The notes beneath the pieces are model-generated. The model had not been told where the DNA came from. It worked only from the letters and a program-made list of their open reading frames with translations, and made no database searches. Below are positions 44,227-55,457 of a stretch of DNA of 64,000 bases, one piece after another (position 1 is the stretch's first letter; the number at the start of each line of letters is the position of its first letter). The position numbers and the translations under genes are program-made. The stretch comes from Streptomyces ambofaciens ATCC 23877 (GTDB taxonomy: Bacteria; Actinomycetota; Actinomycetes; Streptomycetales; Streptomycetaceae), in the NCBI RefSeq assembly GCF_001267885.1, contig NZ_CP012382.1, positions 5,319,001 to 5,383,000 of the forward strand, read 5' to 3'.

Positions 44227-44963
44227 GGCGTCGGCGTCTCCAGCGCGTAGCCCACGCCGTGCACGGTGCGGATGCGCTCGGCGCCGATCTTGCGGCGCAG
44301 CGCCTTGATGTGGCTGTCCACGGTCCGGGTGCCGGAGGCGTCCGCCCAGTCCCACACCTCGGCCAGCAGCTGCTCGCGGGAGAGCACCGCGCGCGGGGTG
44401 TTCGCGAGGCACACCAGCAGGTCGAACTCGGTGGGGGTGAGGTGGACGTCCTCGCTGCGCACCCGTACCCGGCGCTGCGCGTGGTCGATCTCCAGTTCGC
44501 CGAGGCGCAGGATGCCGCTGCGCGGCGTGGAGGCGGCCACGACGGCCCGCTCCACCCGGCGCAGCAGGACGTGCACGCGCGCGGCGAGCTCACGCATCGA
44601 GAACGGCTTGGTCATGTAGTCGTCGGCGCCGACGCCGAGCCCGACCAGCATGTCCGTCTCGTCGTCGCGCGCGGTGAGCATGAGCACCGGTACCGGGCGG
44701 GAGGCCTGCACGCGGCGGCAGACCTCCAGGCCGTCGAAGCCGGGCAGCATGATGTCGAGGATCAGCAGGTCGGGCTGCCAGGCCTCGGCCGTGTCGACGG
44801 CGGCCGGACCGTCGCCCGCCGTTTGCACCAGGAACCCCTCGGCGCGCAGGCGGGTCGCGATGGCGTCCACGATCGTCTGGTCGTCCTCGACCACCAGCAC
44901 CCGGCGCTGTGCGCCCTGGGTGGCCGTCGCCGTGCCGTTGTGGGAGGTCTGTGTCTGCTCCAT
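44223..44963 (-). CDS. OmpR/PhoB-family response regulator
   Basis: 246 residues. After a 20-residue Thr/Gln-rich leader, the receiver domain has the acidic pair VEDD, phospho-acceptor Asp in LLILDIMLPGFDG (about residue 70), Thr in LMLTARDDE and Lys in DDYMTKPFS. The C-terminal winged helix ends TVDSHIKALRRKIGAERIRTVHGVGYALE. ATG 44963 is chosen with AGGGGCGGG upstream. It is transcribed with and overlaps the kinase gene. Confidence 0.94.
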   Translation of the reverse strand: MEQTQTSHNGTATATQGAQRRVLVVEDDQTIVDAIATRLRAEGFLVQTAGDGPAAVDTAEAWQPDLLILDIMLPGFDGLEVCRRVQASRPVPVLMLTARDDETDMLVGLGVGADDYMTKPFSMRELAARVHVLLRRVERAVVAASTPRSGILRLGELEIDHAQRRVRVRSEDVHLTPTEFDLLVCLANTPRAVLSREQLLAEVWDWADASGTRTVDSHIKALRRKIGAERIRTVHGVGYALETPTP

Positions 44964-45085
44964 CGCCCGCCCCTGAGGTGTGCTTACCGGAATCAGTGGG
45001 GTGATCCCTCGTCTGCGCATGACTGCGATTGACGCTTGAATGACCGCGTCAGGTCAGCAGCGTACGGGGAGTCACGGCGCCTTTG

Positions 45086-45784
45086 CTATCCAGGCCCGAC
45101 GCCGAGGTGGACGACGTCCGGAACGCCCCGGGCAACGGGGATCTCTTCGGTACGCACCTGCTGGAACCCGGCAATACGCAAGGTTTCTTCGAATTCCGGA
45201 GAGGGCTGCGCAGACCATACGGCAAGCACCCCGCCGGGCCTCAACACCCGTGCGCACCCGGCCAGTCCGGCCCCCGAGTACAGCCCGCCGTTGCCGTCGG
45301 TGACGGTCCAGTCGGGGCCGTTGTCGATGTCCAGGCACAGGGCGTCGTACGTGGCGGAAGTCTCATTGACGTGATCGATCAGATCCGCCTCGACGATCTC
45401 CGTGCGCGGATCGGCCAGCGCCTCCGCGGACATCCCGGCCAGCGGTCCGCCGAGGTGCCAGTCGATGACGGCGCGCTCCCGCTCGACGACCGCGATCCGG
45501 CCCCAGCGCGGGTCGGCCGCCGCGTGCGCGAGCGAGAAGCCGACGCCGAGGCCGCCGATGAGCAGGTGCGGCGCGGGCCGCTCGCCGGAGGCGGTGAGCG
45601 CGTCGGCCGCCGCGTCGACCAGCCGCCGCTCCGAGCGTCCGTCGGAGGTGTCCATCAGGAAGCAGCCGTTCGCGATGATCTGGAGCAGTGCCCCGTGCCG
45701 GCGCAGGACCACCTCGCCGTACGGGCCCTCGCGACGGTCCAGCACTTCGGGGAGGTCGTGGGAGTCGTGGGAAGTGACGGGCAT
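45086..45784 (-). CDS. Spermidine synthase-like protein
   Basis: 232 residues with a Rossmann-like fold. The region HLLIGGLGVGFSLAHAAAD (about 73-91) is the nucleotide/SAM-like loop, followed by IAVVERERAVIDWH and YDALCLDIDNGPDWTVTDGNGGLYS. This is the pattern of spermidine synthase-related proteins that lack an N-terminal domain; whether it makes polyamines or methylates something is not clear. The ATG at 45784 starts MPVTSHDSHDLPE. It lies between the two-component pair and lon, divergent from lon. Confidence 0.82.
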   Translation of the reverse strand: MPVTSHDSHDLPEVLDRREGPYGEVVLRRHGALLQIIANGCFLMDTSDGRSERRLVDAAADALTASGERPAPHLLIGGLGVGFSLAHAAADPRWGRIAVVERERAVIDWHLGGPLAGMSAEALADPRTEIVEADLIDHVNETSATYDALCLDIDNGPDWTVTDGNGGLYSGAGLAGCARVLRPGGVLAVWSAQPSPEFEETLRIAGFQQVRTEEIPVARGVPDVVHLGVGPG

Positions 45785-45942
45785 CGGCCCATCCTGGCAG
45801 GGGGAATGCCGAAGGGCCCGGCCTTGCTCCCACTTGGGCGGCTCTCGGGCAGCCGTCGGGGAGGCCCTCGGGCGGCTCTCCGGCGCCTGACCGTGCTCCG
45901 ACGCGCTCCCGGCCAGGCGCACGACCGGCCCTCGGTCTTGAT

Positions 45943-45956
45943 CGCTCACAGCGAAC
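45943..45956. promoter_or_regulatory. ClgR-type operator upstream of lon
   Basis: CGC-TCACA-GCGAAC reads on the opposite strand as GTTCGC-TGTGA-GCG, the GTTCGC-N5-GCG box of ClgR. It lies 75 bases before the lon start. ClgR is known to activate lon and clp genes in Streptomyces. Confidence 0.7.
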
Positions 45957-46030
45957 ACGCCTTGGGGAACAATGCGGGACTCTCTTTCATTGAGTCGATG
46001 TAACTCAACTTGACTGCCGAAGGGGAGATC

Positions 46031-48460
<2,430 letters not shown>

Positions 48461-48477
48461 CGGAACCGCGGCCGGAA

Positions 48478-48506
48478 GGGCGGGGCCCCGCTTCGGGGCC
48501 CCGCCC
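48478..48506. terminator. Bidirectional terminator between lon and the lysozyme gene
   Basis: GGGCGGGGCCCCG (48478-48490) pairs with CGGGGCCCCGCCC (48494-48506) around a three-base loop, between two convergent genes. Confidence 0.88.
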
Positions 48507-48514
48507 TCGCGCGG

Positions 48515-49342
48515 TCAGCCGTTGGCGAGCGCCTGGACACGGTCCAGGGCGCCGTTGAACCTGTTGTGGTCGCCGACCGTCGGCCCGGACGAGGTGTACT
48601 GCCACATCGTGTAGTAGCCCCAGCCGGCCGGCAGGGTGCCCACCGCCGTGGCGTACCGGGCGATCCACAGCGGGTTGTTCGCGGCGAAGCCGCCGTAGTC
48701 GCCGGTGCACTGGGTCCACCAGCTGGTCGCCGTGTAGATCACGGCGTCGCGGCCGGTGCGGGCCTTGTAGGTGTTCAGGAAGTCGCGGATCCAGGTGACC
48801 ATCTGGCTCTGCGTCTTGCCGTAGCAGGTGGCCCCGTACGGGTTCCACTCGATGTCCAGCGCGCCCGGCAGCGTCCGGCCGTCGCGGGACCAGCCGCCGC
48901 CGTGGTCGACGAAGTAGTTGGCCTGGGCGGCGCCGCTCGTCGTGTCCGGGGTGGCGAAGTGGTAGGCGCCGCGGATCATGCCGACGTTGTAGGAGCCGTT
49001 GTACTGCTGGGCGAAGTAGGGGTTGGTGTAGTACGTCCCCTCGGTGGCCTTGGCGTAGGCCCACCTGACCCCGCTGTTCCACAGGGTCGACCAGGCGACG
49101 TTGCCCTGGTGGCTGGAGACGTCGACGCCCTCCGTCTGGGTGGCGCCGCCGGGCACGGGGGTGCCGTGCCGCCCGTCGTGCTCCAGGACGCCCATGCCCA
49201 GGTGGGCGGAGCCGCGGGGCGGGACGTCGGCGGCCGACGCGGAGTGCGCCGGGAGGGTGAACAACAGGGAGAGGGCGGCGAGCAGGATTCCGGTGACGGC
49301 GGAGCGCCGCCGGAAGGCCGATCCGGATCTGTGCACGGGCAT
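48515..49342 (-). CDS. Secreted lysozyme, glycoside hydrolase family 25
   Basis: 275 residues. A signal peptide of about 40 residues ends near HSASAADVPP; the Arg pair at its start and hydrophobic core suit Sec or Tat export. The GH25 barrel follows: GVDVSSHQGNVAW, VRWAYAKATEGTYYTNPYF, GALDIEWNPYG with the catalytic Asp-Glu pair, and WWTQCTGDYGG. It cleaves the glycan strands of peptidoglycan outside the cell and resembles cellosyl-type lysozymes of Streptomyces. ATG 49342 is preceded by GGAGG. The upstream 250 bases carry its promoter; no boxes are clear. Confidence 0.93.
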   Translation of the reverse strand: MPVHRSGSAFRRRSAVTGILLAALSLLFTLPAHSASAADVPPRGSAHLGMGVLEHDGRHGTPVPGGATQTEGVDVSSHQGNVAWSTLWNSGVRWAYAKATEGTYYTNPYFAQQYNGSYNVGMIRGAYHFATPDTTSGAAQANYFVDHGGGWSRDGRTLPGALDIEWNPYGATCYGKTQSQMVTWIRDFLNTYKARTGRDAVIYTATSWWTQCTGDYGGFAANNPLWIARYATAVGTLPAGWGYYTMWQYTSSGPTVGDHNRFNGALDRVQALANG

Positions 49343-49596
49343 GACGTGCCTCCGCGGGCTCGGTGGTGCTCGGTGGGGGCTGCGCTGGGGAGGAGCGGGC
49401 GAGGGTGGCGGAGCATGAGGGTGGCGTGAGCATGCCACCCTTGTTCCGCGGTACGACGCTACGCACGTAGAACGGCGGGTGGAAGAGGGGCCGGGAGCCG
49501 CCGTTGGTCTAAGCCTGCGAAATACTTGCCGAGCTGCGGAGACGGCGCACCGTGGCGGAAACTTTCAGGAACGGGAAATTCTAGGCAGGGGCTGAC

Positions 49597-50091
49597 GTGC
49601 ACGAAGACGGGAACGACGGCGGTCGCGGGGCCGGCTCCGACGTGAACGGCAGTGGTGTGAACCAACCGGAGTTCCTGGCCCTGGAAAGGGAGTTGACCGT
49701 CCTGCTCCGGCGGGCCCGCGCCAACCAGGGCGAGATGGCCCGCGAGGTCCACCCCGACCTGGAATCGTCCGCGTACGGCCTCCTGGTGCGCCTCGGCGAG
49801 AGCGGCGGCCAGCGGGCCACGGAGCTGGCCGCCTACATCGGCGTCGGCAAGGCGACGATGTCCCGCCAGCTGCGCGCCCTGGAGGACCTCGGCCTCGTCG
49901 CCCGGGAGCCCGACCCCGCCGACGGCCGCGCCTGGCTGATCACGCTCACCCCGGAGGGCCAGGCCCGCGTCGGCCGGGTACGGGAGGCCCGCCGCGCCCG
50001 CTACGCCCGCCGGCTCGCCGGCTGGGACCCCCGCGAGGTGACGGAACTGGCCAGGCTGCTGCACGAACTGAACCGGGGAATGGAGAAGTAG
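49597..50091 (+). CDS. MarR-family transcriptional regulator
   Basis: 164 residues. A short Gly/Asp-rich leader is followed by the MarR winged helix: SSAYGLLVRLGESGGQRATELAAYIGVGKATMSRQLRALEDLGLVAREPDPADGRAWLITLTPEG, with the conserved DxR wing at about 107-110. C-terminal helices provide dimerisation. It is divergent from the GH25 gene. GTG 49597 follows GCAGGGG. TTGGTCTAAG at 49504 looks like half of a dre site but has a poor right half. Ligand and targets unknown. Confidence 0.9.
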   Translation: MHEDGNDGGRGAGSDVNGSGVNQPEFLALERELTVLLRRARANQGEMAREVHPDLESSAYGLLVRLGESGGQRATELAAYIGVGKATMSRQLRALEDLGLVAREPDPADGRAWLITLTPEGQARVGRVREARRARYARRLAGWDPREVTELARLLHELNRGMEK

Positions 50092-50156
50092 CCCCGCCGC
50101 CCGCAGGCTTCAGAGCCCCGCCTCCCGGAGGCTTCAGTGCGCCGCCGCCCGGAGGC

Positions 50157-50948
50157 TCAGAGCTCCGCGTAGACCACCGTCGCGTCGTCGTGCGTCTTGC
50201 CCCGCCCCAGGAACTCCCGGGTCCCCGCCGCGTCCGCGCGCTCCAGCTCCCGGACCCGGTCCACCAGGGCCCGCGCGCCCTGCTTCCGCACCAGGGCGAG
50301 GCACTCCGCCCAGTCGCCCTCCCGGAACGTCTCCACCCACCGCGCGGCCCCGTCCGTCAGCGCCGCCAGTGTCCGCACCTCGCCGCGCGGCAGCACTCCC
50401 GTCACCGCCCGTTCCGCCACCGCCGGGTCGGCCGCGGCCGTGAAGAAGCCGCCCTCCCTGTTCCGGAGGTTCGCGTCCACCAGTGCCTCGGTGGCCAGGG
50501 CCGAGCGGGGCAACCGGGCCAGCCGGTCGTCCAGGAGGCCCGTGACGGTGCCGTCGGGGGACTCCACCAGCAGGGCCGAGTCGGACAGGACCAGGTACTC
50601 GACCGAGGCCGGGGACCAGCGGGCCAGCACCACGGTTGCCTGTGGGGTGCGTGGGTGAGAAAGGTCACAGGTTTTCACGTGCGCCGCCGCGGTATGCGCG
50701 ATGGCGCGGGACAGGGCTTCGACGAGGGGAACATCCGGGAGTGAAACGGTCAGTTCGGTCAGTGCGCCGCCGAGGCGTGCGGTGAACCAGGGCACGGAAT
50801 GCAGACACCCCGTCCCACTCCGCGGTGGTGTCACGCCGTCGAGGACGACGATCGAACCGCCCTGCCCCGAGGCCGGAAGTCCGACGCTCGCGAAGTCCTC
50901 GTTGGGGTGGTCGGCCTGACCGGGTTCCGAGACGAGTTCCGTGCGCAT
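50157..50948 (-). CDS. PP2C-like protein phosphatase
   Basis: 263 residues. The N-terminal HPNEDFASV and VVLDGVTPPRSGTGC carry the metal-binding Asp residues of the PP2C fold (motifs GxNEDxx and DGxG, here variant DGVT). VLSDSALLV, LAALTDGAARWV and the C-terminal KTHDDATVVYAEL complete the metal sites. It is a stand-alone phosphatase domain without sensor. The second motif is atypical (DGVTPPRSGTG), so activity may be modified. It is divergent from the conservon and could be linked to it only by position. Confidence 0.82.
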   Translation of the reverse strand: MRTELVSEPGQADHPNEDFASVGLPASGQGGSIVVLDGVTPPRSGTGCLHSVPWFTARLGGALTELTVSLPDVPLVEALSRAIAHTAAAHVKTCDLSHPRTPQATVVLARWSPASVEYLVLSDSALLVESPDGTVTGLLDDRLARLPRSALATEALVDANLRNREGGFFTAAADPAVAERAVTGVLPRGEVRTLAALTDGAARWVETFREGDWAECLALVRKQGARALVDRVRELERADAAGTREFLGRGKTHDDATVVYAEL

Positions 50949-51388
50949 CCGGCCAGTCTGCACGACCCCTTCACAGGCTTCGCAAAAGACCGGCAAGTTG
51001 GCCGGGTGCGACGCGGTGGTGCAGGTCAGGCGCCCAATTTGGGAGGGAATTCGGCACTCCGGCAACGCGTGGCGGCACATAGTGCCACCGCCCGTCACGG
51101 ACGTCCAACCGGCGCGCCGCGTGGGCGTGTCGCGCGCGCCGGGGGAACTTGCTCACCAACTCCCCTCCGGGGTTCACTCCTTCGGGTGGCGGGTCGGACG
51201 ATGCACGCCCACCGCCCACCGGCACTGGGAGGGTCGGGATCCGGTGGGAGGCTTGTCCTGCACACGCGGTCCGCCCGCCCGACGCGCGGTCGGCGGCTGG
51301 GAGACAGCCCAGAGCGCGGCGGCGGGTGCACGCGCCGACCGGCCAGTTGACGGAGCGCCACCCGGACCCCCGGGTACACGAGTCAGGA
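50949..51388. other. Divergent region between the PP2C gene and the conservon
   Basis: 440 bases without a supported gene. An inverted repeat GTGGCGGCAC-ATA-GTGCCACCGC lies at about 51069-51091. TTGACG at 51347-51352 might be a -35 for cvnA but a matching -10 is not evident. Frames across the region lack conserved features. Confidence 0.45.
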
Positions 51389-54300
51389 ATGCGAGCACCG
51401 GTGCAGAAGACGCGGCCTCGTCGCACAGACAAGCAGCCGACCCCCGCGGGGAGCGCGGAACGTACCCCCGGCACCTCCGCCCCGGCGCCACCGGCGGCCC
51501 CCGTCGGCAAGGGCCGCCCGACCCACGTGCGCAACCGCCTCATCGTCGCCGTGGCGGTCGTGGCCGCGGCCATCGCCGCAGCCGGCGCGCCGTCGGTCGT
51601 GGCCGCCTCCGGGGAACTGCACGACTCCCAGGAGCTGGTGACCCTCGCCGAGCAGACCCAGGGCGCGCTGACCCTCGCCCACTCCCTCGCCGACGAGCGC
51701 GACGAGGTCGTCCCCTACATCGCCGCCGGCCGCCCCAAGTCGAAGGCGCCCTCCGAGCAGCGCAGCGCCCGCGTCGACCGGCAGGTGGAGGAACTGCGCG
51801 CCGACACCGACGCGCCCGCCACCCTGCGCGAGGACCTCGACGCCGTCGGGGCGCTGCGCCGGGCGGCGCTCACCGGCAAGAGCACCGCACTTCAGGCGCA
51901 CGACGCGTACTCCGAGGCGATCACCGAACTCCACGCCCTGGCCGAGGAACTGGCCGAGCGGATGCCGCCCCGCGCGGGCGCCGGCGCGTACGCCCTGGCC
52001 GAACTGGACACCGCCGTCCAGCAGGCCGCCGCCACCCGCGGCCTGCTGCTCGCCGCCCTGAACGTGCCGAGCAGCACGCAGACGGTCATCGACCCGGTCA
52101 CGGGCCTGCCGACCGAGACGACCACGTCCTCGGACGCCGACGCCGAGCAGCGCGACGCGCTCGCCGCCGCCGCGCAGCAGGCCCGGGTGCGCTCCGACGC
52201 GGCCCTGGCCGACTTCCGCGAGGGCGCGCCCAAGGAGGCGCGGGACAGCTTCGACACCACGGTCGCCGGCCCCGAGGTCAACTCCGCCGAGAAGTACCTG
52301 GCCGGCCTCACGGACGAGCCGACGCTCTCCGACGGCGACCTCGCCACCAGCACCAAGCGGCTGGACGCCGCGCTCTCCGCCCGCGTCGACGCCATGCGCG
52401 GCGCCGAGTCCGCCCTGTACGAGAAGCGCACGACGGCCCTGGAGAAGCTGCGCGACGACGACGTCACCGCGCTGGAGATCCGCGTCGCCGCCCTCGGTGC
52501 CCTGATCCTGCTCGCCGTCGGCATCGCCACCGCCATGGCCCGCAGCCTCACCCGCCCCCTGTCGGTGCTGCGCCGCGGCTCGGCCCGGCTGGCCGGAGCC
52601 GAGAACCCGGCGGCCGAGGGGCCCGTGGCCTTCACCGGCCGCAACGACGAGTTCGCCCAGGTCGTCCGCTCCGTCAACGCCCTGCACGCGCACGCCGCGA
52701 CCCTCGCCGAGCGCGTCAACACGCTGGAGGCCGACCGCAAGCACCTCGTCGGCCAGCGCCAGAAGATGGCCGACGCCCGCGAGGCGCTGCGGGCCGAACT
52801 CGCCGAGTCGGCCGCCCAGCTGGAGGTGGTCCGCAAGAGCATCGGCGGCACCTTCGTGAACCTCGCGCTGCGCACCCTCGGCCTGGTCGAGCGGCAACTC
52901 GCGGTCATCGAGAGCCTGGAGGAGCGCGAGCAGGACCCGGACCGCCTCGCCACCCTGTTCAAGCTCGACCACTTCGCCACGGTCATGCGCCGGCACAGCG
53001 AGAACCTCCTCGTCCTCGCCGGCACCGAGCACGTCCAGCACAGCGCGGGACCGGTGCCGCTGGTCGACGTGGTCCGGGCCGCGGTCAGCGAGATCGAGCG
53101 GTACGAGCGGGTCCGCATCGCCGCCCTGCCGCCGCACGCGCACGTGGCCGGGTTCGCGGCCGACGACCTCTCGCACCTGCTGGCCGAGCTGATGGAGAAC
53201 GCCACCTCCTTCTCGCCGCCGGACCTGCCCGTCGAGGTCTCCGGCTGGCTGCTGGAGAACGGCGAGGTGATGCTCTCCGTCCAGGACGAGGGCATCGGCA
53301 TGGCGACCGAGCGCCTCCAGCGGCTCAACGCCCGCCTCACCGACTTCGACCCGGAGGCGCCCTACGACCAGGAGGGCGAGGACGGTCTCGGCCTCGGCCT
53401 GTACGTGGTGGCCCGGCTCGCCCACCGGCACGGGGCGCGGGTGCGGCTGCGGGAGCAGAAGCAGGGCGGTGTCGCGGCCGTCGTGGTCCTGCCGAGCCCG
53501 CTGCTCGCACCGGCACCGCCGGCCGCGCTCGCCCCGACCGTGCCGATGACCGACGGCACGGGCTCCTTCTCCCTGCCGGGCGCCGACGCGGAGGCCAACT
53601 CCAACGTCCTGCACGGCCGCGCGGAGAAGAGCGCCCAGCACGGCGTGGACCCGCTGGTGGCCTCCGCCGAACAGGCCGTACGCCGCGCCGAGGCCGCCGG
53701 GTCCGACGAGGCCGCCGAACCGGCCGAACCGGCCGAACCCGACGAGGCGACCGAGGCACCCGGGGCCGTCGCACCGGGCGAGGCGCCCGAGGCCGCCGAG
53801 CGGGACTCGGCTCAGGCGCCGGAGGCGGCCTCCGACCCGGCCCCCGCTCCGGCTCCGCGGGAGCCCGGCCCGGCCGCGGGCCACGACCTCCCCGACGACG
53901 CCACGATGGCCCTCCTGCTCCCGCCGCAGGCACCGGAACAGGAGCCGACGCGCGAGCAGGCACCGGAACGGGATCAGGCGCCGACGCAGGAACAGGCACC
54001 GGCAGAGGCAGAGGCAGAGGCAGAGGCAGAGGCACCGCCAGAGGCAGAGGCACCGGCACAGCTCCAGGCGCCGGCGCCGGAGATGTCCACGCCGGACCCC
54101 GCCCCGCCGGCGCGTACCGCACCGGAGATCCCCGGCCCCCGTTCCGCCGACCCCTACGCCATCGGCCCCGACGCCCACGACCGCACCCCGGACGAGGGCA
54201 CCGCGCGAGCGGCCGACGGCACCGGGAACGCCGAGGCCGCCGCGGGCGTCGAGCCCGTCACCGACAAGGGCCTGCCCAAGCGGACCCCGAAGCTCACCAC

Positions 54301-54514
54301 ACCCGCCGCGGCCCCACGGCCGCGCACGGCGGGCTCCGTGGACGCCGACGCGCTCCGCCGCCGTCTGGGAGGGTTCCGCCGGGGGGCCGAGGCCGGCCGC
54401 CGCGACGTCGAGGCGGAGATCGCCGACCGGACCGGTACGAACCCGGCGCCGGGCGCGGCAGCAGACACAACCGAAGAAGCCACGGGGGGCACTGTCGAGG
54501 AGGCAAGCAGTTGA
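51389..54514 (+). CDS. cvnA: Conservon sensor kinase CvnA
   Basis: 1041 residues. A basic N-terminus and first membrane helix (about 50-70) are followed by a large extracellular NIT-like helical sensor domain (about 75-360), a second helix (about 368-388), a HAMP/coiled segment (about 390-490) and a histidine-kinase-like core. The core shows KLDHFATVMRRHSENLLVLAG (about 525-545), LMENATSFSPPD, QDEGIGMA and GLGLGLYVVARLAH. The last 330 residues are low-complexity Ala/Glu/Pro with EAEAEA repeats. Conservon kinases work with a Roadblock protein, DUF742 protein and small GTPase, encoded next. ATG 51389 is the start with no clear ribosome site; GTG 51401 is an alternative. Confidence 0.93.
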   Translation: MRAPVQKTRPRRTDKQPTPAGSAERTPGTSAPAPPAAPVGKGRPTHVRNRLIVAVAVVAAAIAAAGAPSVVAASGELHDSQELVTLAEQTQGALTLAHSLADERDEVVPYIAAGRPKSKAPSEQRSARVDRQVEELRADTDAPATLREDLDAVGALRRAALTGKSTALQAHDAYSEAITELHALAEELAERMPPRAGAGAYALAELDTAVQQAAATRGLLLAALNVPSSTQTVIDPVTGLPTETTTSSDADAEQRDALAAAAQQARVRSDAALADFREGAPKEARDSFDTTVAGPEVNSAEKYLAGLTDEPTLSDGDLATSTKRLDAALSARVDAMRGAESALYEKRTTALEKLRDDDVTALEIRVAALGALILLAVGIATAMARSLTRPLSVLRRGSARLAGAENPAAEGPVAFTGRNDEFAQVVRSVNALHAHAATLAERVNTLEADRKHLVGQRQKMADAREALRAELAESAAQLEVVRKSIGGTFVNLALRTLGLVERQLAVIESLEEREQDPDRLATLFKLDHFATVMRRHSENLLVLAGTEHVQHSAGPVPLVDVVRAAVSEIERYERVRIAALPPHAHVAGFAADDLSHLLAELMENATSFSPPDLPVEVSGWLLENGEVMLSVQDEGIGMATERLQRLNARLTDFDPEAPYDQEGEDGLGLGLYVVARLAHRHGARVRLREQKQGGVAAVVVLPSPLLAPAPPAALAPTVPMTDGTGSFSLPGADAEANSNVLHGRAEKSAQHGVDPLVASAEQAVRRAEAAGSDEAAEPAEPAEPDEATEAPGAVAPGEAPEAAERDSAQAPEAASDPAPAPAPREPGPAAGHDLPDDATMALLLPPQAPEQEPTREQAPERDQAPTQEQAPAEAEAEAEAEAPPEAEAPAQLQAPAPEMSTPDPAPPARTAPEIPGPRSADPYAIGPDAHDRTPDEGTARAADGTGNAEAAAGVEPVTDKGLPKRTPKLTTPAAAPRPRTAGSVDADALRRRLGGFRRGAEAGRRDVEAEIADRTGTNPAPGAAADTTEEATGGTVEEASS
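54001..54056 (+). repeat. GGCAGA hexamer repeat inside cvnA
   Basis: Five uninterrupted GGCAGA units, then two more after a short break, encoding alternating Ala-Glu. The unit length is a multiple of three, so gain or loss keeps the frame. Confidence 0.8.
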
Positions 54515-55020
54515 CCGCGCCCAGTACCTTCGGACTGAGCAGTGAAGCCCGCAATCTCCACTGGCTGTTGACCAACCTCGTCGAGGAGGTGCCCGGCATC
54601 CTCTCGGTCGCGGTCGTCTCCTCCGACGGCCTGCTGCTGCTCTCCTCCGACCAGGACCGCAACGACGCGGCCCGCGAGGCGCAGACCGTGCGCCGCGCCG
54701 GCCCGCGCGGCTCTGCCGCCGACCTGGCCACCGTCGTGTCCGGTGTCGGCAGCCTGACCATCGGCGCCGCCCGGCTGATGGACTTCGGGGGCGTCAAGCA
54801 CACGATGGTCGCCATGGACGAGGGCAGCCTGTTCGTGATGTCGATCAGCGACGGCTCGCTGCTCGGCGTGCACGGCTCCGCGGACTGCGACATGAGCGTC
54901 ATCGCGTACCACATGGCGCTCTTCGTCGGCCGCGCCGGCCACGTCCTGACTCCCGAACTCCGCAGCGAGCTGCGGAAATCCCTGGAGACCGAGTCGACCT
55001 CGACGGGGAGTACCCGATGA
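54511..55020 (+). CDS. cvnB: Roadblock/LC7-domain protein CvnB
   Basis: 169 residues of a Roadblock/LC7 domain: LHWLLTNLVEEVPGILSVAVVSSDGLLLLSS (about 17-47) and the C-terminal strand region FVMSISDGSLLGVHG. Such proteins modulate small GTPases, as MglB does for MglA, so CvnB is the likely regulator of CvnD. The TTG start at 54511 overlaps the cvnA stop (TTGA) and follows a strong GAGGAGG. The start is a rare codon for this family but is the only one with a ribosome site. Confidence 0.9.
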   Translation: MTAPSTFGLSSEARNLHWLLTNLVEEVPGILSVAVVSSDGLLLLSSDQDRNDAAREAQTVRRAGPRGSAADLATVVSGVGSLTIGAARLMDFGGVKHTMVAMDEGSLFVMSISDGSLLGVHGSADCDMSVIAYHMALFVGRAGHVLTPELRSELRKSLETESTSTGSTR

Positions 55021-55457
55021 GCAGCAGCCCCAGGAAGTCCCCGAAACACCTCCCCGTACGCGGCGCCGACCGCAAGCCCGCCCGCGTACGCCCCTACTCG
55101 CTCACCGGCGGCCGTACCCGCTTCGGCCACGTCCTGCTCGTCGAGACGTTCGTCGGCGCCACGGCCGGCACCGCCGCGCTGGAGGCCGCCGAGGAGCGCA
55201 AGGAACTGACGAACGGCTCCCTCACCTCCCGCGTGATGCCGGAGATGCGGGCCATCGTCGAACTGTGCCGCCGTATGCGTACGGTGGCCGAGATCGCCGC
55301 GCTGCTGAAGATGCCGCTCGGCGTGGTCCGCGTGCTCCTCAGCGACCTGGCGGACCAGGGAAAGATCCGTGTGTACGGCACCGGAACCGGCCACGGCACG
55401 GGCCGCCCGGACCGCGCTCTGCTCGAAAGGGTGCTCAGTGGACTCCGTCGTCTCTGA
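55017..55457 (+). CDS. cvnC: DUF742 protein CvnC
   Basis: 146 residues. The N-terminal half has RVRPYSLTGGRTRFGHVLLVETFV; the C-terminal half is a winged-helix-like region (IVELCRRMRTVAEIAALLKMPLGVVRVLLSDLADQGKIRVYG), the DUF742 signature. In conservons it is part of the membrane-associated complex, possibly as a DNA-binding or adaptor protein. It overlaps cvnB by four bases (ATGA) and cvnD by 20. Confidence 0.93.
   Translation: MSSSPRKSPKHLPVRGADRKPARVRPYSLTGGRTRFGHVLLVETFVGATAGTAALEAAEERKELTNGSLTSRVMPEMRAIVELCRRMRTVAEIAALLKMPLGVVRVLLSDLADQGKIRVYGTGTGHGTGRPDRALLERVLSGLRRL

Noticed and set aside
49502-49516. TTGGTCTAAGCCTGC upstream of the MarR gene as a DasR site
   Set aside because: Only the left half matches. 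The right half deviates too much to call.
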